Assembly: GCA_905147135.1 (NCBI GenBank)
Contig: LR990067.1
Coordinates: 5,022,001 to 5,086,000 of the forward strand
Length of the DNA stretch: 64,000 bases
Direction of reading: 5' to 3'
DNA from: Blastobasis lacticolella
Lineage: Eukaryota > Arthropoda > Insecta > Lepidoptera > Blastobasidae
The notes beneath the pieces are model-generated. The model ran no database searches. It was not told where the DNA came from and saw nothing but the letters and a program-made list of their open reading frames with translations. Positions 41,815 through 53,226 of this stretch are shown here, piece by piece. Within the stretch, counting starts at the first letter, position 1. Every line of letters starts with the position of its first letter. Both the position numbers and the translations under genes were made by a program.

Positions 41815-42793
41815 TATGTCTACGAAGCAGAACTAGACGACCTAAAAACTCCGACATCGTAGATGGACGAAGGGCGCTATTTACCAATGATTTCTGTACA
41901 GTCTTCTGTACAGACTGTCGGGTGCCACAGCCTAATCCAAACCAAATTCTGATACAACTCATTCTCCATTCATACAAATATCATAGTCACTGACACTAAC
42001 ATTAACAATCTTCCAAACAAATATTGGTAGAGATGAGAATTTTAAAGTTTGCTCGTTTATGTCTTTTGTATGGAAATATAGTTTGAGGTTATAAACTGAA
42101 AAGTAAACCGGTTCACGTGAAAAAAATAATAAATAAAAACTAAAATATAAAATTTTGTAAATCCCACGACCGCTAAAATTGTTGTAATGGAAAAAGGATT
42201 ATAATTTTTTAAAACACCCGACTAGCAAGATTACTTGAGAAATCCGTGGGGCGCTGGCCATTGCCATATTCTGTTTGAAGTAGAGAAGTTTAATAATGTC
42301 CAAAATTGTATTCAGTTCTAGGGCCATATTCATTCCACAGGACTGGGAATGGCAACTTTTCAAGCGATCTACTAGTCGGGGCCTTAAAAAATATTTATTT
42401 CTTTTTCCTTTACAACAATCATATCGTGATGTGACAATCATTGTTTTTACAAATTTTTTTTTTTTTTTTTTCTATTGCAAAGTTGACATGAAAATTGCTT
42501 TGAAATGACAGCTTTTGAATGCAAAAACCTCATTGAAATACAAACACATAAACAACCTCTCATTCCAACGCATTCATTCTCATACCACCTCCGTACCTTT
42601 CCGGCCGTCGTGGGTAAGAAAAAAATAGTAACAGCATATAAGAATATTTTCCGGTAACAATGTGATTTTATTTTGACATAGACATTAATGTAGACTATAC
42701 TTATTGCTATTTCCAGCCTCCTGCTTCTACCTGTATTATCCCGAAATTCATAAACCAAATTTTACGCGGACAGCGTCCCGGAGCTGGGACTCG
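41815..42793. other. No recognised gene
   Basis: AT-rich; a poly(T) run at 42455-42472 could mark an antisense retrotransposon tail. Confidence 0.35.
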
Positions 42794-42993
42794 ACTTTTC
42801 AATAGCTGGCTTCGATTCGAACGGTTTTCAATTTTGATTTTCGCCAGAAAAAGTTCTATATTCTATACGCATGCATGCCGCTCATTTTTCTTATCTTTGA
42901 ACCATACTCTTTCGATGTTACCAATGTGATGATGTGTGAAATTTAACTTGAAAACCGTTCGATTCGAGGCGACCGATTCAAAAATAGAGCCCT
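42794..42993. mobile_element. MITE-1 copy
   Basis: Arms gcttcgattcgaacggtttt (left) and gaaaaccgttcgattcgagg (right), right terminus aaaaatagagccc. Confidence 0.8.
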
Positions 42994-43387
42994 AGAGCTG
43001 GTTAAATAAAAATAACTACAAGTTTTTTTTACGTCACAAACAAAATCGGAAACTCGAAAACAACAATTATAGCGATTCTCCATACCCATTTGTTATCTGT
43101 GCCAGCGGACCGGCGGATTCGGAGCCAAGTTACGCAAGGTTACATAAAACATTACGAGGCGTGCATCTTTGACGTTCTATCCGTTGCCTGTATTTATCTA
43201 CTGACTTATAGGCGATTTTGTTTTTTTTTATTTAGTGACAAACAAGCGGACAACCCGCCTGATGGTTAGTGGTAACTGTCGCCTGTAACGTCTACAATTT
43301 CTACATTTAGGTTGTAGGGAACAAAAATACAGAACGGTACGTGGTCACTGTGGGGACCAAGATTAAATGCCTCATGCTTATATGTAT

Positions 43388-44327
43388 GTCGCAGCCACCT
43401 GCTTAAATCAGCCATTTAATGAGAAGTCTAGTCAGTTAGTTAAACGCCGACATTCAATTGAGTGGCTAAAGGACAACTAGCTAAGTAGTTGAATGTAACG
43501 TTCAGCTACTGAGCTAAACGTTATTTAGCCGTTTTGTGAAAGGGGGTGTTTAGTTAGAGTGACGTAACGTATGTAATAAAGAGATTATTGGTGGGAACAA
43601 ATTCATTCGGTAAGTATACAATTGATTGTATTCCGAGTACCTATGCATTAACAACAATAAATACTTTAAATATGCAATGGTACGAAACTTTGACAGTCAT
43701 TTATGTTTCTAATTTTTTTCAATATTGGTATAATTATTTGTGAATTTGCGAAAAAACGCCGATTTCATAGGTAAGGACCAAGGTGTTTCTAATTATAAGT
43801 ATAAATAGAAACTGAACAAATTAAGTTATCTTAATTCTTTCTTAAGAACATATAGGTACTACAGTTAAAACGAAAAAAGGATAAAAAGCGAGCGGCCTAA
43901 CATAGACTATGAACAGTATTTTTAATTTTTTTTTTTTTAATTTTAATGGGGGGAAAGTATTGTATATTTATGCATGTACCTACATATTGAGATGTACCCA
44001 CTCAGGTGTACGTTATTAAAGCAGTGTTTAACTAGCAGTTGGCGTTTCCACTTGTTCCCTCGGCCCGTAGTTCGCATATTTAACAGACGCCATATTTGTT
44101 TTGGCACTACCAGCGCCGAAGGGAATAAAATTTGAACTACATTTAAATCACCTACCTGATTTAGCGTCAGCCGTCTTCAAAGGGCTAGCTTACTATAAGC
44201 CAACTAGTTAAACGTTGAGTGTTGCTAGTGCAAACAACGATCGGCCTAGGCGTCCAATCGAATACCGGCGATTCATTAACGGACTAGCCTTCTCATTAAA
44301 TGGCTGACTTAACCAGATGGCTGCGAC
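43388..44327. mobile_element. 940-bp TIR transposon, non-autonomous
   Basis: Terminal repeats of about 47 bases: gtcgcagccacctgcttaaa and the complement of taaccagatggctgcgac, both continuing with tcagccatttaatgagaag. Flanked by ATGTAT at 43382-43387 and 44328-44333. Interior without a transposase frame, with lesser ttagttaaacg/cgtttaacta motifs. Superfamily unassigned. Confidence 0.8.
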
Positions 44328-44464
44328 ATGTATACCAGGGGCGTCCCTAGTACGTGGCCCACCTTTAAGCTGACCTCTAATAAAGTAAAGTAAAATATGT
44401 GAATTGCATTTACTTCTAAGGCACAAATAGTGCAAAATATACAAGACATCAAAAATATACGAAA

Positions 44465-44580
44465 AATACGCCAATTTTCATTAGCCGTGCCATGGAGAAG
44501 TGTAATGGGCCGCACTCAGCGTAATGCTACAGCTGACGCAGTGGCGCTGGTTTTCAGTGAGCCCCAAGAAAGGATCTCAT
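44465..44580 (-). repeat. Dispersed repeat shared with 26760-26890
   Basis: ggagaagtgtaatgggccgc, actcagcgtaatgctac and gctggttttcagtgagcccc on the plus strand; same order as the first copy. Confidence 0.5.
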
Positions 44581-44589
44581 AAGGAACAA

Positions 44590-44830
44590 TACATACATAC
44601 ATACCTAAAGAAGGATCCCATGTTATAATTCGAAGGAGACACAGTGGCTGAGACATCGCTCCACATTCGTATAGCATGAGCGAGAAACGTTCTTTCGAAC
44701 TGCCGCGTGGATACCAACAAATGAATAATTGGGTATGCGTTAGGAGCATGAGCACCAGCCCAGGTGGTGCGATGGCGAAATGTGCTGCGAGCATCAGATC
44801 GAAAAGGTCCTCGTAACATTCCCTTTTAAA
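44590..44830 (-). pseudogene. LINE-C ORF2 C-terminal remnant
   Basis: The minus-strand frame reads TRQFERTFLAHAIRMWSDVS, ATVSPSNYNMGSF: the conserved R-x-FL-R-W-N-x-x-P-x-x-x-x-P-x-x-YDMGSF ending of LINE-C (compare 52530-52760). Lacks the tail. Confidence 0.7.
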
Positions 44831-44849
44831 CACATAACTGGGGGCCGAA

Positions 44850-45640
44850 GTCCCTTCGAACAGCCAGTGGTCCCAACCTACTTGTTAGACTGGAAAAATA
44901 TTAATTGCTTTAGGAACAGACCAGCAGGCAAAAACGTCCACTCCATAGCTAATCGTATTCTAATTAATGGAAGCCACGGTAAAGAGCTAGTATCAATCTA
45001 GTAAAACTAAGTACTAATTAGTTTAGAATCATGATTTAGATATAATATATTTAAATATGTTTTTTTGAATTCATAAATATTAAATAATAAAATACAATGT
45101 CAAAATTACATGTCAAAACTATAGCAACTCTAACAATAATTAAATAAATGTCAGCTAATAGTGGCCCAGACAAATAATCCACAATATTAATAATATGATG
45201 TATTTAATCCGTCACAAAGGTAGTAGTCTCTGTAGCGGTATTAAGTAATACTCATATAAAAATACTCAAATATAATATCGTAATAAATCCACACATTAAC
45301 AGACATTTTCGTACTGCAGCGATAGTGAGATGCAAGCACAAACAACCGCCCACACGCCTCACATTTACTCCCTATCACCCCTGAAAGCGGAAAGTTCACG
45401 CATTTTACATAACAGCGACACTACCGGCGGCCTCTCCTAAACACGCGTTGCTAAGCAACCAGCCCGATATTACGTAAATCGGAGCGTCATATGCGCTTTA
45501 CATAACCCGCTGGTTAGCCGAGTGGGGGCCAAGAGGTCCCCAGTCCGCGAGAACGCGCGCGACGCACCGCCCGCCTGCACCCACGTCGCTAAAACAAAAA
45601 CAAAACAAAAAAAAAACACCGCCACAAAACAAACAAAAAA
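44850..45640. promoter_or_regulatory. Upstream region of the 45755 gene
   Basis: The distal part is AT-rich and featureless. From 45400 it becomes GC- and CpG-rich (aacacgcgttgctaagcaac, gcgagaacgcgcgcgacgc). No clear TATA box within the last 200 bases; a CpG-type or initiator-driven promoter is possible. The motif gttgctaagcaac (45447-45459) is a near-perfect palindrome resembling an RFX/X-box (known consensus GTTGCCATGGCAAC); function is inferred only. Confidence 0.35.
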
Positions 45641-45754
45641 AAAATGACAATACTGTGTTAATACCAACAAGAAATCCTGTGACAGTAACGTGAATTCCAG
45701 CCGTGTTAGCGTAAAATGAAAGTGAAATCCGAAGTGCACTGACCGAGCATAAAC

Positions 45755-46435
45755 ATGTTTAGTGATACTTGGAAAGTGTTGCTGGTGGTGGCCGCGACTG
45801 TGGCGGCGGGCGAGCCGAGCCGGGCGCTCAGCCTAGTCTACCAGAAGCCTTATAAGAACATCATGTTCGTCCCGAAAAGTTACAGGCGGCGCCAGCGCGT
45901 CCTTTTCCTCGACGACGATGAGAGTCACCAGCCTTTCGGCAGAGGCGAGATCGATTTGACAGTCGACAAGAACTACGACTCTAAAATCAAGTTCGACGAC
46001 GCCATAGACTACGAATTCACATCCCCAGAAAAAGAGGAGTTATCCGGGAACGAGCGCTTCTACGAACCGCTGCCGAGATTCAGGCCGTACCAGAATCATC
46101 CAGGATACTACCAGGGGCGGTTCAGTCGGCCTTACGCGCCGAATTTCTCGTTCGACCCGTATAGGGTACCAGTGCCTTTTGCCCCATCGAGGAACAGTTA
46201 CTATAACCCCAACGGGTGGAAAGCGAGGACTCCAAGAGTAGTGTTTCCGTACGCGACAGACAGTGTCAATTCAGTTCAGACCAACTCTCATGGGGGACCG
46301 TCTTTTGACAATGTTGTGTTTCGGGAACAGAATTTTGGTACCACCGATATTGGTACCGACGAAGCGACTCTCCAAGACATCGGGACGGGGAACGCTGATG
46401 CCTTCGCTGAGAGAGGTGAGTTCTTAGATGAATAA
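45755..46435 (+). CDS. Secreted Tyr/Pro/Asn/Arg-rich protein, family unknown
   Basis: ATG at 45755 (context cataaacATGT) opens 226 codons ending TAA. Residues 1-24 form a signal peptide (MFSDTWKVLLVVAATVAAGE, then PSRA, likely cleaved after Ala22-Ala24). The mature part starts LSLVYQKPYKN, then a basic patch KSYRRRQRV, an acidic DDDES, and from about residue 95 a Tyr/Pro/Asn/Arg-rich segment (PRFRPYQNHPGYYQGRFSRP, YNPNGW) suggesting an extracellular matrix, cuticle or cocoon-like unstructured protein. No cysteine is visible after the signal peptide. Codons are GC-rich against AT-rich flanks, supporting real coding. A strong donor GAGAG|gtgagt sits at 46416, 20 bases before the stop. If used, the coding exon ends at 46415 in phase 1 and EFLDE-stop is intronic. 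An AATAAA overlaps the stop codon. I cannot choose between the two models. No function assigned. Confidence 0.85.
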   Translation: MFSDTWKVLLVVAATVAAGEPSRALSLVYQKPYKNIMFVPKSYRRRQRVLFLDDDESHQPFGRGEIDLTVDKNYDSKIKFDDAIDYEFTSPEKEELSGNERFYEPLPRFRPYQNHPGYYQGRFSRPYAPNFSFDPYRVPVPFAPSRNSYYNPNGWKARTPRVVFPYATDSVNSVQTNSHGGPSFDNVVFREQNFGTTDIGTDEATLQDIGTGNADAFAERGEFLDE

Positions 46436-46533
46436 ATGAATTAAACTACAGATTGATTGATTAAAAAAATGTAACATAAAATTGAAAGTATCAACTCCGT
46501 TTATTCCACAAACTTCTAATTTTTTATCATACT

Positions 46534-46603
46534 ATGGGTACCGAAAAATGTGATACCATGTTAAGATTTCTTTTAATTTAATAAATTCAATATCGGTACC
46601 CAT
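46534..46603. repeat. Hairpin with atgggtaccga arms
   Basis: atgggtaccga (46534-46544) pairs with tcggtacccat (46593-46603), AT-rich loop. About 100 bases after the stop of the secreted-protein gene. Confidence 0.55.
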
Positions 46604-46644
46604 TGTATAATAAAAAAAATTAAAGTACAGCTCCTATGAGACTG

Positions 46645-46861
46645 ACACCTGTATTCATAAACTTGTCTATTACTAAGCGTTATCATAGTGCTCGTCTGCT
46701 AAGTGAACGCACTGCGTTCAATAGGGCTACATGAATTATCAAATTTGTTCATTTTGAGGCACCCGTAGTGCCGATCGCCACTCAAGTATTGTTGTCAGTT
46801 GGAACTCTGTGCATTCGCGCGCACTGTAGACCTCATAGTACCGTTTCTGAATACGGGTGTT
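46645..46861. mobile_element. MITE-5 copy
   Basis: acacctgtattcataaac at the left and gtttctgaatacgggtgt at the right form imperfect 18-bp inverted ends. The interior contains the segment repeated at 15592-15655. Confidence 0.7.
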
Positions 46862-48127
46862 ACATTGTCACGAATTGTAAGAAAAATCGTAAAGACTAAA
46901 GAAAGAAAAAGACAACATAAGTAATTGTAGGAAAGGCCAGGACCAAACCAGCCTCTGGTGATTCAAATCAATATTCAAATATGGAAATAATGTCTGTAAT
47001 ACTAAAGACGGATTACTGCTGGAGTCCTTCTATTAGTTTGTAGATTTACAAGCAGCTAAAAGTGGGGTCGCAAAAAGAAAACAACAAATCACTGCATTTT
47101 GTTTGAATTTTGCGACTATCTCTTCCATATCGGAAACTAGTCTTATGAAGTATCTAATCAGTGTGCAACTCAGAATGTCATGTTTGCAATGAGGAAATTC
47201 ATGTTCATCAAGCATGTATGGTGAAAAGAAAAAGTTAGTTCTAAGCGTCAGCTGTACGACAACACTAATCTATTGTGCTGTTGTTGTACGAAAACTTTAA
47301 TACAATGCAGGTTATATATACGATGATACGAATTATATCTGATACATATCCTTGGTGCTCCAAACTTATTTTAGCGTCCACGCGTACTATGAGACTTTAA
47401 TTAATTTTACTGAAAACGGGTGGTTAGACTTTATAACTTTCGATTTTTTTACTTTATCTCAAACCGGTAAACAACGACACCAGCATTCATCATTTGTCTG
47501 CCCTTATCCCATTTGGGGTCGGCACAGTATGGTTTCTTTCTTTCTCTCTCACGACGCCAGCATTATTGCTAGGAAATTCTAAAGAAGAAAGTAAGATAAG
47601 TCTGTTCTAATGAGGTTATCGGTGAACTGTTGTCCATCAGCGTACAAAATTATACGGTTACAACTAGACCTTTAATACTTCTATACATTGAGCTTATTAA
47701 ACTATTACAATTTATATAGCCAACTATAGGTATTGCGTTTGAAACAACTTGAGACAAGATTGTAAATTGATGGAGAAAACGGTATTAATATGCATCTGGT
47801 CAAAATACTTGTCTTTTTATCCGGAGGTTTTAGGCCCGCAGAACACGAACCTCAATTCATTTCCAATCAAAACGCCTAAAACGGTGTTAAAATTGCATCC
47901 AAAGTTATAATTACTATGTAATTGTACCGGTTTTGATCGAAACCACTTCTGCTTTTTGCTGCTCCTGTATAATTGAATTTTATGTAGTTATAAAATACCG
48001 TTTTGTTCGCCAGCTCCTCGGCGTTATACATATTTGTTTTGCTTGTTTCTTTTGAACTCTTACCACTTCGCGACAGGATTTTGTTTAAGCTTAAAAATTC
48101 ATCTATTATACTCTGCACACATCTGGG
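46862..48127. other. No recognised gene
   Basis: Includes a short gcccttatcccatttggggt motif (47500) of a type that recurs near 57400; otherwise unassigned AT-rich DNA. No next exon of the 45755 gene is convincing. Confidence 0.4.
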
Positions 48128-48310
48128 GTTCAATTTTTAAATCGCTCGCTTTGAGTCGAGCGGTTTTTAATTTTGATTTTCTTTTATCGGTATGAAAGAG
48201 TATTGTTCAAAAATAGGAAAAATCAGCATAATGCATCAAGACATTGAACTTTTCATGCCGAAAATATAAATTAAACCCGTTCGAATCGAGGCGAGCGATT
48301 AAAAAATCTA
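48128..48310. mobile_element. MITE-1 copy
   Basis: aaatcgctcgctttgagtcg and the complement of cgaatcgaggcgagcgatt form the arms; shorter, more diverged than the copy at 29208. Confidence 0.75.
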
Positions 48311-48693
48311 GAAGATCTTTTTAGAAGATTTTAGATCTTGAAAGCATCCTACCCAAAAATCGACTTCAAGTTATTTGCAACACACAGTAAGTACGTGTGG
48401 TGTGTTCTCCTCCACATGTCAACTACTATTTGGGGCACATGATTTAATTTTCACGTCAGCATCCCCCAAAAATGGGGGCAGATGGGAAAATTGCCGCAAT
48501 GGATTCGGTGGAAATGGTGCAAAGACGTATAATTTGTGACCCGCAATTGATTAATGCTGCAGAGCCTCGAACATCGAAGGTTGCATTTCGAAGAATATGC
48601 GAAGTGGTTGTAAGACCTCATACCCCGGTCCGCGCCGCCTCGTTCAACCTTTATAACGAATGTAATATGTTGCCTGCTAGTGTGGTCACTAAT

Positions 48694-49143
48694 AAAATAA
48701 TAAAAAAATAATCGTGGACAAATTCACACAGCGCCATTTAGCCCCAAACTAAGCAAAGCTTGTGCTATGGGTGCTAGCTAACTGGTATACTACTTATATA
48801 CTTTTTAAATACATTCTTATTATACACTAGCAGCCGCCCCGGCTTCGCACGGGTACCACTACGGGTACACGGGTATATAGCCTATGTCACCCGGGGATAG
48901 TGTAGCTTCCCAACGGTGAAAGAATTTTTGAAATCGGTCCAGTAGTTTCGAAGCCTATTCAATCACAACAAACAAACAAAAAATCTAACATTTCCTCTTT
49001 ATAATATTAGTATAGATGTAACACCCAGATCCGTAACAGAAATTAAAATTCATCATTTCAATTTCTGCCCGGCCGGGAATGGAACCCGGGACCTCTTGCG
49101 TGGCTGACTGGCATGTTGACCACTGAACCACACAGGTCGTCAA
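48694..49143 (-). mobile_element. SINE-G nested in LINE-A
   Basis: acaaattcacacagcgccat to the head complement ctgaaccacacaggtcgtca. actaat duplicated at 48688-48693 and 49144-49149. Itself interrupted at 48826-49018. Confidence 0.85.
48826..49018 (+). repeat. Lep-type element nested in SINE-G
   Basis: actagcagccgccccggctt, tatatagcctatgtcacccg, aaatcggtccagtagtttcg, ending tataatattagtatagat. A common lepidopteran short element; Helitron-like origin is my guess. Confidence 0.7.
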
Positions 49144-50139
49144 ACTAATGATTATAATCTGGACGCTTTCAAGGCTAGAGTGGATAGGCTGTTCCTAGAC
49201 AGGCATGCTCCATCAACGTCCGCATTTTCACTTAACATCAAGTGAGAAGGCGGTCAAAAGCCTAGCTGGTCTAACATAAAAACATGCTGCCTTCATCATG
49301 AGACCTGCTTGCCTGTTTGTCTGCCGCATAACATAAAAACAAAGTCTCACTCCGCAGAATCGAATTGCGTATACGCCAAAACACAGCACACTTTCCAATC
49401 GGTTCGCATATTACTCATTTGTGTTTATGTAACGCGGTTATAAGGAGTGCTTGTTTTTATACGTGGATTATGTAAAATTTGTTTTTGGCGGATGTTGATG
49501 CGTTTCCGAGGCGCCGGTGTGGTGTTGGTGAACGCTGGTGCGTTTACGAATAAGAATGAGATAAAAATAGACATAGATAAGGGGACAGTGACTACGTACT
49601 CAGTGGGTACGACCGGGAATAAACGCAGTTACCGTTTACCATCAGATGGGTTGTCTGCTGGTTCGTCATTGCGTAGCATAAAAAAAGGATAGTGTGGTTT
49701 CTATTACGCTATTTTTGTGTCATAATAACCATCTCTCTGGTCGTGCTATTTGCATTTGTTTCGTCGTTAGATGAGGTACATGCCCTCCTCTTCCATTTAA
49801 CTGGACAATCACTTGTATTTCTGTATTTCATAACAGTACACTTTTTCTTATTATGGTCGTTTCGAGTCAAGTTTCGAACTAGAGATGAATTCTTTATTGC
49901 TAATACAGAAATATAACAAAAACAAAGGAGAAAAGAAAAAGCAACCGGCGGCCTTACAGCTTAAAGTGATCTAGTTATGTCGATTTTGTAAATAACTTGA
50001 GTAATGTTTACGACTAAGTTGTCCACTATGGACTCGTTGAGTGTTTAGCTCACTGAGCCCTTCAAAATTGAGTCGAGTTTATTATATGAGACTCCCGGAC
50101 TCGTGTCTTCTACAATACTATTTTCAAATATAAATAATA

Positions 50140-50330
50140 GAAGTAAACGCTGCTGCCCATGGTATGGCCATGTTCAAACGTTGCACCGCTCGACCGCCAT
50201 CGACAGGTCAGAGATTAGCACGGGTCTTACAAATGATAACGGGTTCCGGAGGAAACGTCCACTCACACTTGCGTTGTGGAATGAGCTTCCAGAGGTTTTC
50301 CCAATAAGTAAATTAGTGAAATATGGAATT
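50140..50330 (+). pseudogene. LINE ORF2 C-terminal remnant
   Basis: The frame contains NGFRRKRPLTLALWNELPEV then FP, the usual ending pattern, interrupted soon after by SINE-T. Family unassigned. Confidence 0.5.
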
Positions 50331-50343
50331 GGTGAAATATGGA

Positions 50344-50611
50344 GGTACCGGGTTCGACCCCCAGTGTCGCCATGTACCAATGACTCTTTTTGAGTTATGC
50401 ACATTAGTTGAACACTAACCAATGCTCTTACGGTGAGTACAACATTGCACAGAAACCTGCACATTCTGGCAACGAAATATGTAACCAGGTGACTGAATAT
50501 GTAACCATGATCCAATCTGACAATGTTCACCTGTTGACAGAGTCACGGAGGTCAGATGGAAATCGCCCCTCTGTAATTAATTGATCTGCGATATTCTGGT
50601 TCACGGTGATA
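50344..50611 (+). mobile_element. SINE-T, partial head
   Basis: T-arm taccgggttcgacccccagt, gaacactaaccaatgctctt, body to gatctgcgatattctgg. A short internal duplication repeats the gtaaccaggtgactgaatatg region. Confidence 0.75.
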
Positions 50612-50614
50612 TGG

Positions 50615-50850
50615 AATGATCTCCCTTCCGAGTCTCAGCCTACAAATGGTTCTTCCAAAAACCATGTCTATAGGTACCATCAAAGGCCGATACATCTGCT
50701 CCCCTTAGCTTCTAATTTCCTGGACGACGGACGTCTGTAGGTGCCCAAAAGGCACCACATCGGCTCTCCTTTGGTTCTGATGTCCTGGTCGATGGACGCG
50801 TTACATCAGGTGGCCCGTCTGCTGGTGTACCTACCTGGGCAATAAAGAAA
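50615..50850 (+). repeat. LINE 3' end with internally duplicated block
   Basis: gatatggaatgatctccctt (WNDLP codons), then two related about 58-base blocks (caaaggccgatacatctgct... gacgacggacg and aaaaggcaccacatcggctc... gtcgatggacg), then catcaggtggcccgtctgct and an A-rich end. Confidence 0.5.
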
Positions 50851-51324
50851 AACACAATAAATATTTAGCAGCCGCTCAGACCGCTGTTATATAACTTTAA
50901 AGCACTATGGGACACGGAACTTGACAGGTCTTTTGTCGGGCTTGAAAGCGTTTGTTCTCTATTGCCGCCTGAAAAGCCATTTAGGCGCTTTACTGTATTA
51001 GCTACGGTAAATTGTATATTCTGTTTATGGGTTTAAATGTATGGGTTTCTTTCATTGGTGGAGTTTGAATATTTGAACGTTTTGCGCTGTGCTTTGAGCC
51101 GTGAGAATAATTGTGGGCAGTGTTTTTGTATTCGGCTTCTATTGAATTTTGAATGACAAATATAAGTTGTAGATATTTGAGATAAGCTGTCTAATATAGG
51201 CAACATATAGGATATTATTTGTGGTGAATCCAGCATGGGCTGGATTGGAAAGATCATTTGGAGAGATCATTGGAAAGAGCATAAAATATAATTACTTTAT
51301 TTTTAATTTAAGAGCCTCTGGTTT

Positions 51325-51710
51325 GGAGCGTCGGTAACCGAGTGGTTCATTTCAATTCAATTCAAATGATTTATTCAATATTCAATTTGTTTCCAACCGG
51401 ATATTCAATATTCATTATGGTTAAGGTATCTGACTCGTAAAGAGAGATACCGGGTTCGAATTCCACAGCGGCCATCCCAATCCTAATCTAATGTACCAAT
51501 GTTTCTTTTCTGAGTTATATACATTAGTTGAATACTAACCGATGCTCTTAAGGTGTGGGTAACAATCGTGATGACACCTGTACATTCTGGTGACTGAATG
51601 TGTAACCATGATCCAATCTGATCAGGTTCCCCTAGTAGCAGGGTCACGGAGGTCAGACGGCAGTCGATCCACTGTAATTACCTGATCTGCCCAATCCTGG
51701 ATCATGGACC
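51325..51710 (+). mobile_element. SINE-T with a 70-bp insertion in its head
   Basis: Head starts ggagcgtcggtaaccgagtg and resumes after the insertion with aaggtatctgactcgtaaag. The insertion 51348-51417 (repeating tcaatattcaa motifs) is flanked by tggtt on both sides. The body is complete to tcctggatcatgg. Confidence 0.8.
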
Positions 51711-52106
51711 ATGAGTGCTAGCTCACCAATAACAAACCTATTACACAGTAAAGAGATCACATTCGTCACAAATATGGTGGACATAAGTCAGGACAACTAA
51801 AAATTCGCCCATTTCTTCCAACCGCGTCGCCTGCAACATATATTTAAAGAAATTCTATTCTAAAAAATCCTTGACACGTGAGCAATTATAATCAAACGAC
51901 AACTTACGTGTTGCATATTCAATCATGCTGGTAATTGACGCATTCGTTTCTCACAACTTAATGTGTATTCGATGTTAGCATGCAAACTACAGTAGCTAGA
52001 ATAGCTAGTTTGTATGGTTCTGTAGCTCACAAGAAAATACGTTACTTTGCGTTTAATATGTTATTTAACGCAACGTGACGTGGATGTTTGGTAAAGATAA
52101 AATAAT

Positions 52107-52428
52107 CATCTTGGCGTTAATGTCCCGGTTGTGCTCTCGCGCACGAGGGCCCGGGGTCCGCCTGGACCATGATCCAGGATTTGGCAGATCAAGTAATTAT
52201 AGTATAGCGATTGCCACCTGAACTCCGTGACCCTGCTACCAGGGGAGCCTGACCAGATTGAATCATGGTTACACATTCAATCGTCTGAATAGGAATGCAG
52301 GTTTCATCACGATGTTTTCCCTCACCGTAAAAGCATCGGTTAGTGTTCAACTAATGTACAGTGGGATTCGAACCCGGTACCTCTCGCTTACGAGTCGGAT
52401 ACTGTTACCACTCGGCCACTGACGCTCC
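52107..52428 (-). mobile_element. SINE-T, nearly full length
   Basis: catcttggcgttaatgtccc, gaccatgatccaggatttgg, ttttccctcaccgtaaaagc, gattcgaacccggtacctct; a 30-base gap between body and head. Confidence 0.8.
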
Positions 52429-52529
52429 AAAGAAAAAAACGTTACGTTGCATTTACTATGTTACTATCTGTGCCCGGAACTTCATTCGTGTAGACTTTAG
52501 AATGTTTGGTATATCTCATATTAATCTAA

Positions 52530-52760
52530 TTCGAAGGTTCGAAAGGACGTTCCTCGCTCGTACGATTCGGATGTGAAATGAGCTCCAGCTATAGTGATTC
52601 CTTTTGACTATGACATGGGATCGTTCTATCGGTATTCTAGAGGTCTCGTCAGGAGCGGGCAACGCATTGGTAGCGCCCCTGGTGTTGCTGATGTCCATAG
52701 GTGTCGACGATCACTTTCCATCAGGTGGCTTGCTTGTTTGTTTGTCTGACGTAAAATATA
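52530..52760 (+). pseudogene. LINE-C ORF2 end and tail
   Basis: RRFERTFLARTIRM then a stop where Trp is expected, then ctatgacatgggatcgttct, gcgggcaacgcattggtagc and catcaggtggcttgcttg. Confidence 0.7.
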
Positions 52761-53226
52761 AAAATAGTAATATATTAAGCAACATTGTGGTGAAGCACTT
52801 TTACAAAAAAGGAGCTTTTACTTTAAGTTTGAGAACTCCCAGGTAGTATTTATCAAAAGACAGTAAGTCAAGTAGAGAGTTGCGTCGCGATTCGCACAAT
52901 AAATGTTGAAGCAAAGTGGTTTGTGCGAGACTACTCGTCTTTGCAATTTCGACTGTTAAACAGTGTCATTTCGCTTAGGCTCTCCTCGAACGAAGATGGG
53001 GGTATTAGATTTTGCATTTCCTTTGCACTCACCGGAATGTATCCGGTAAAAACAGATAGTTCTGACAAAGTCAGACTGATTGCGGAGATGTTCCAGGTTT
53101 TAGATTGAAAGTTTTATCTTAGCAAGGCAAGCTTTACCCTTTTGAATCTAGTCTCGTTGCCACTCAGTTGAATTCATAGTTTCTAGATATATGAGTTTAG
53201 CATGTTATTATATCTTTTACATGCGA

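Larger units (their letters stand above)
48478..49290 (+). mobile_element. LINE-A 3' region, host of a nested insertion
   Basis: Left part encodes KIAAMDSVEMVQRRIICDPQ (compare QLAALDSVEKRAKKIICDPR at 38100-38180). The right part from 49144 reads aatgattataatctggacgc, then gacaggcatgctccatc and the tail. A SINE-G (48694-49143) separates them. Confidence 0.85.
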
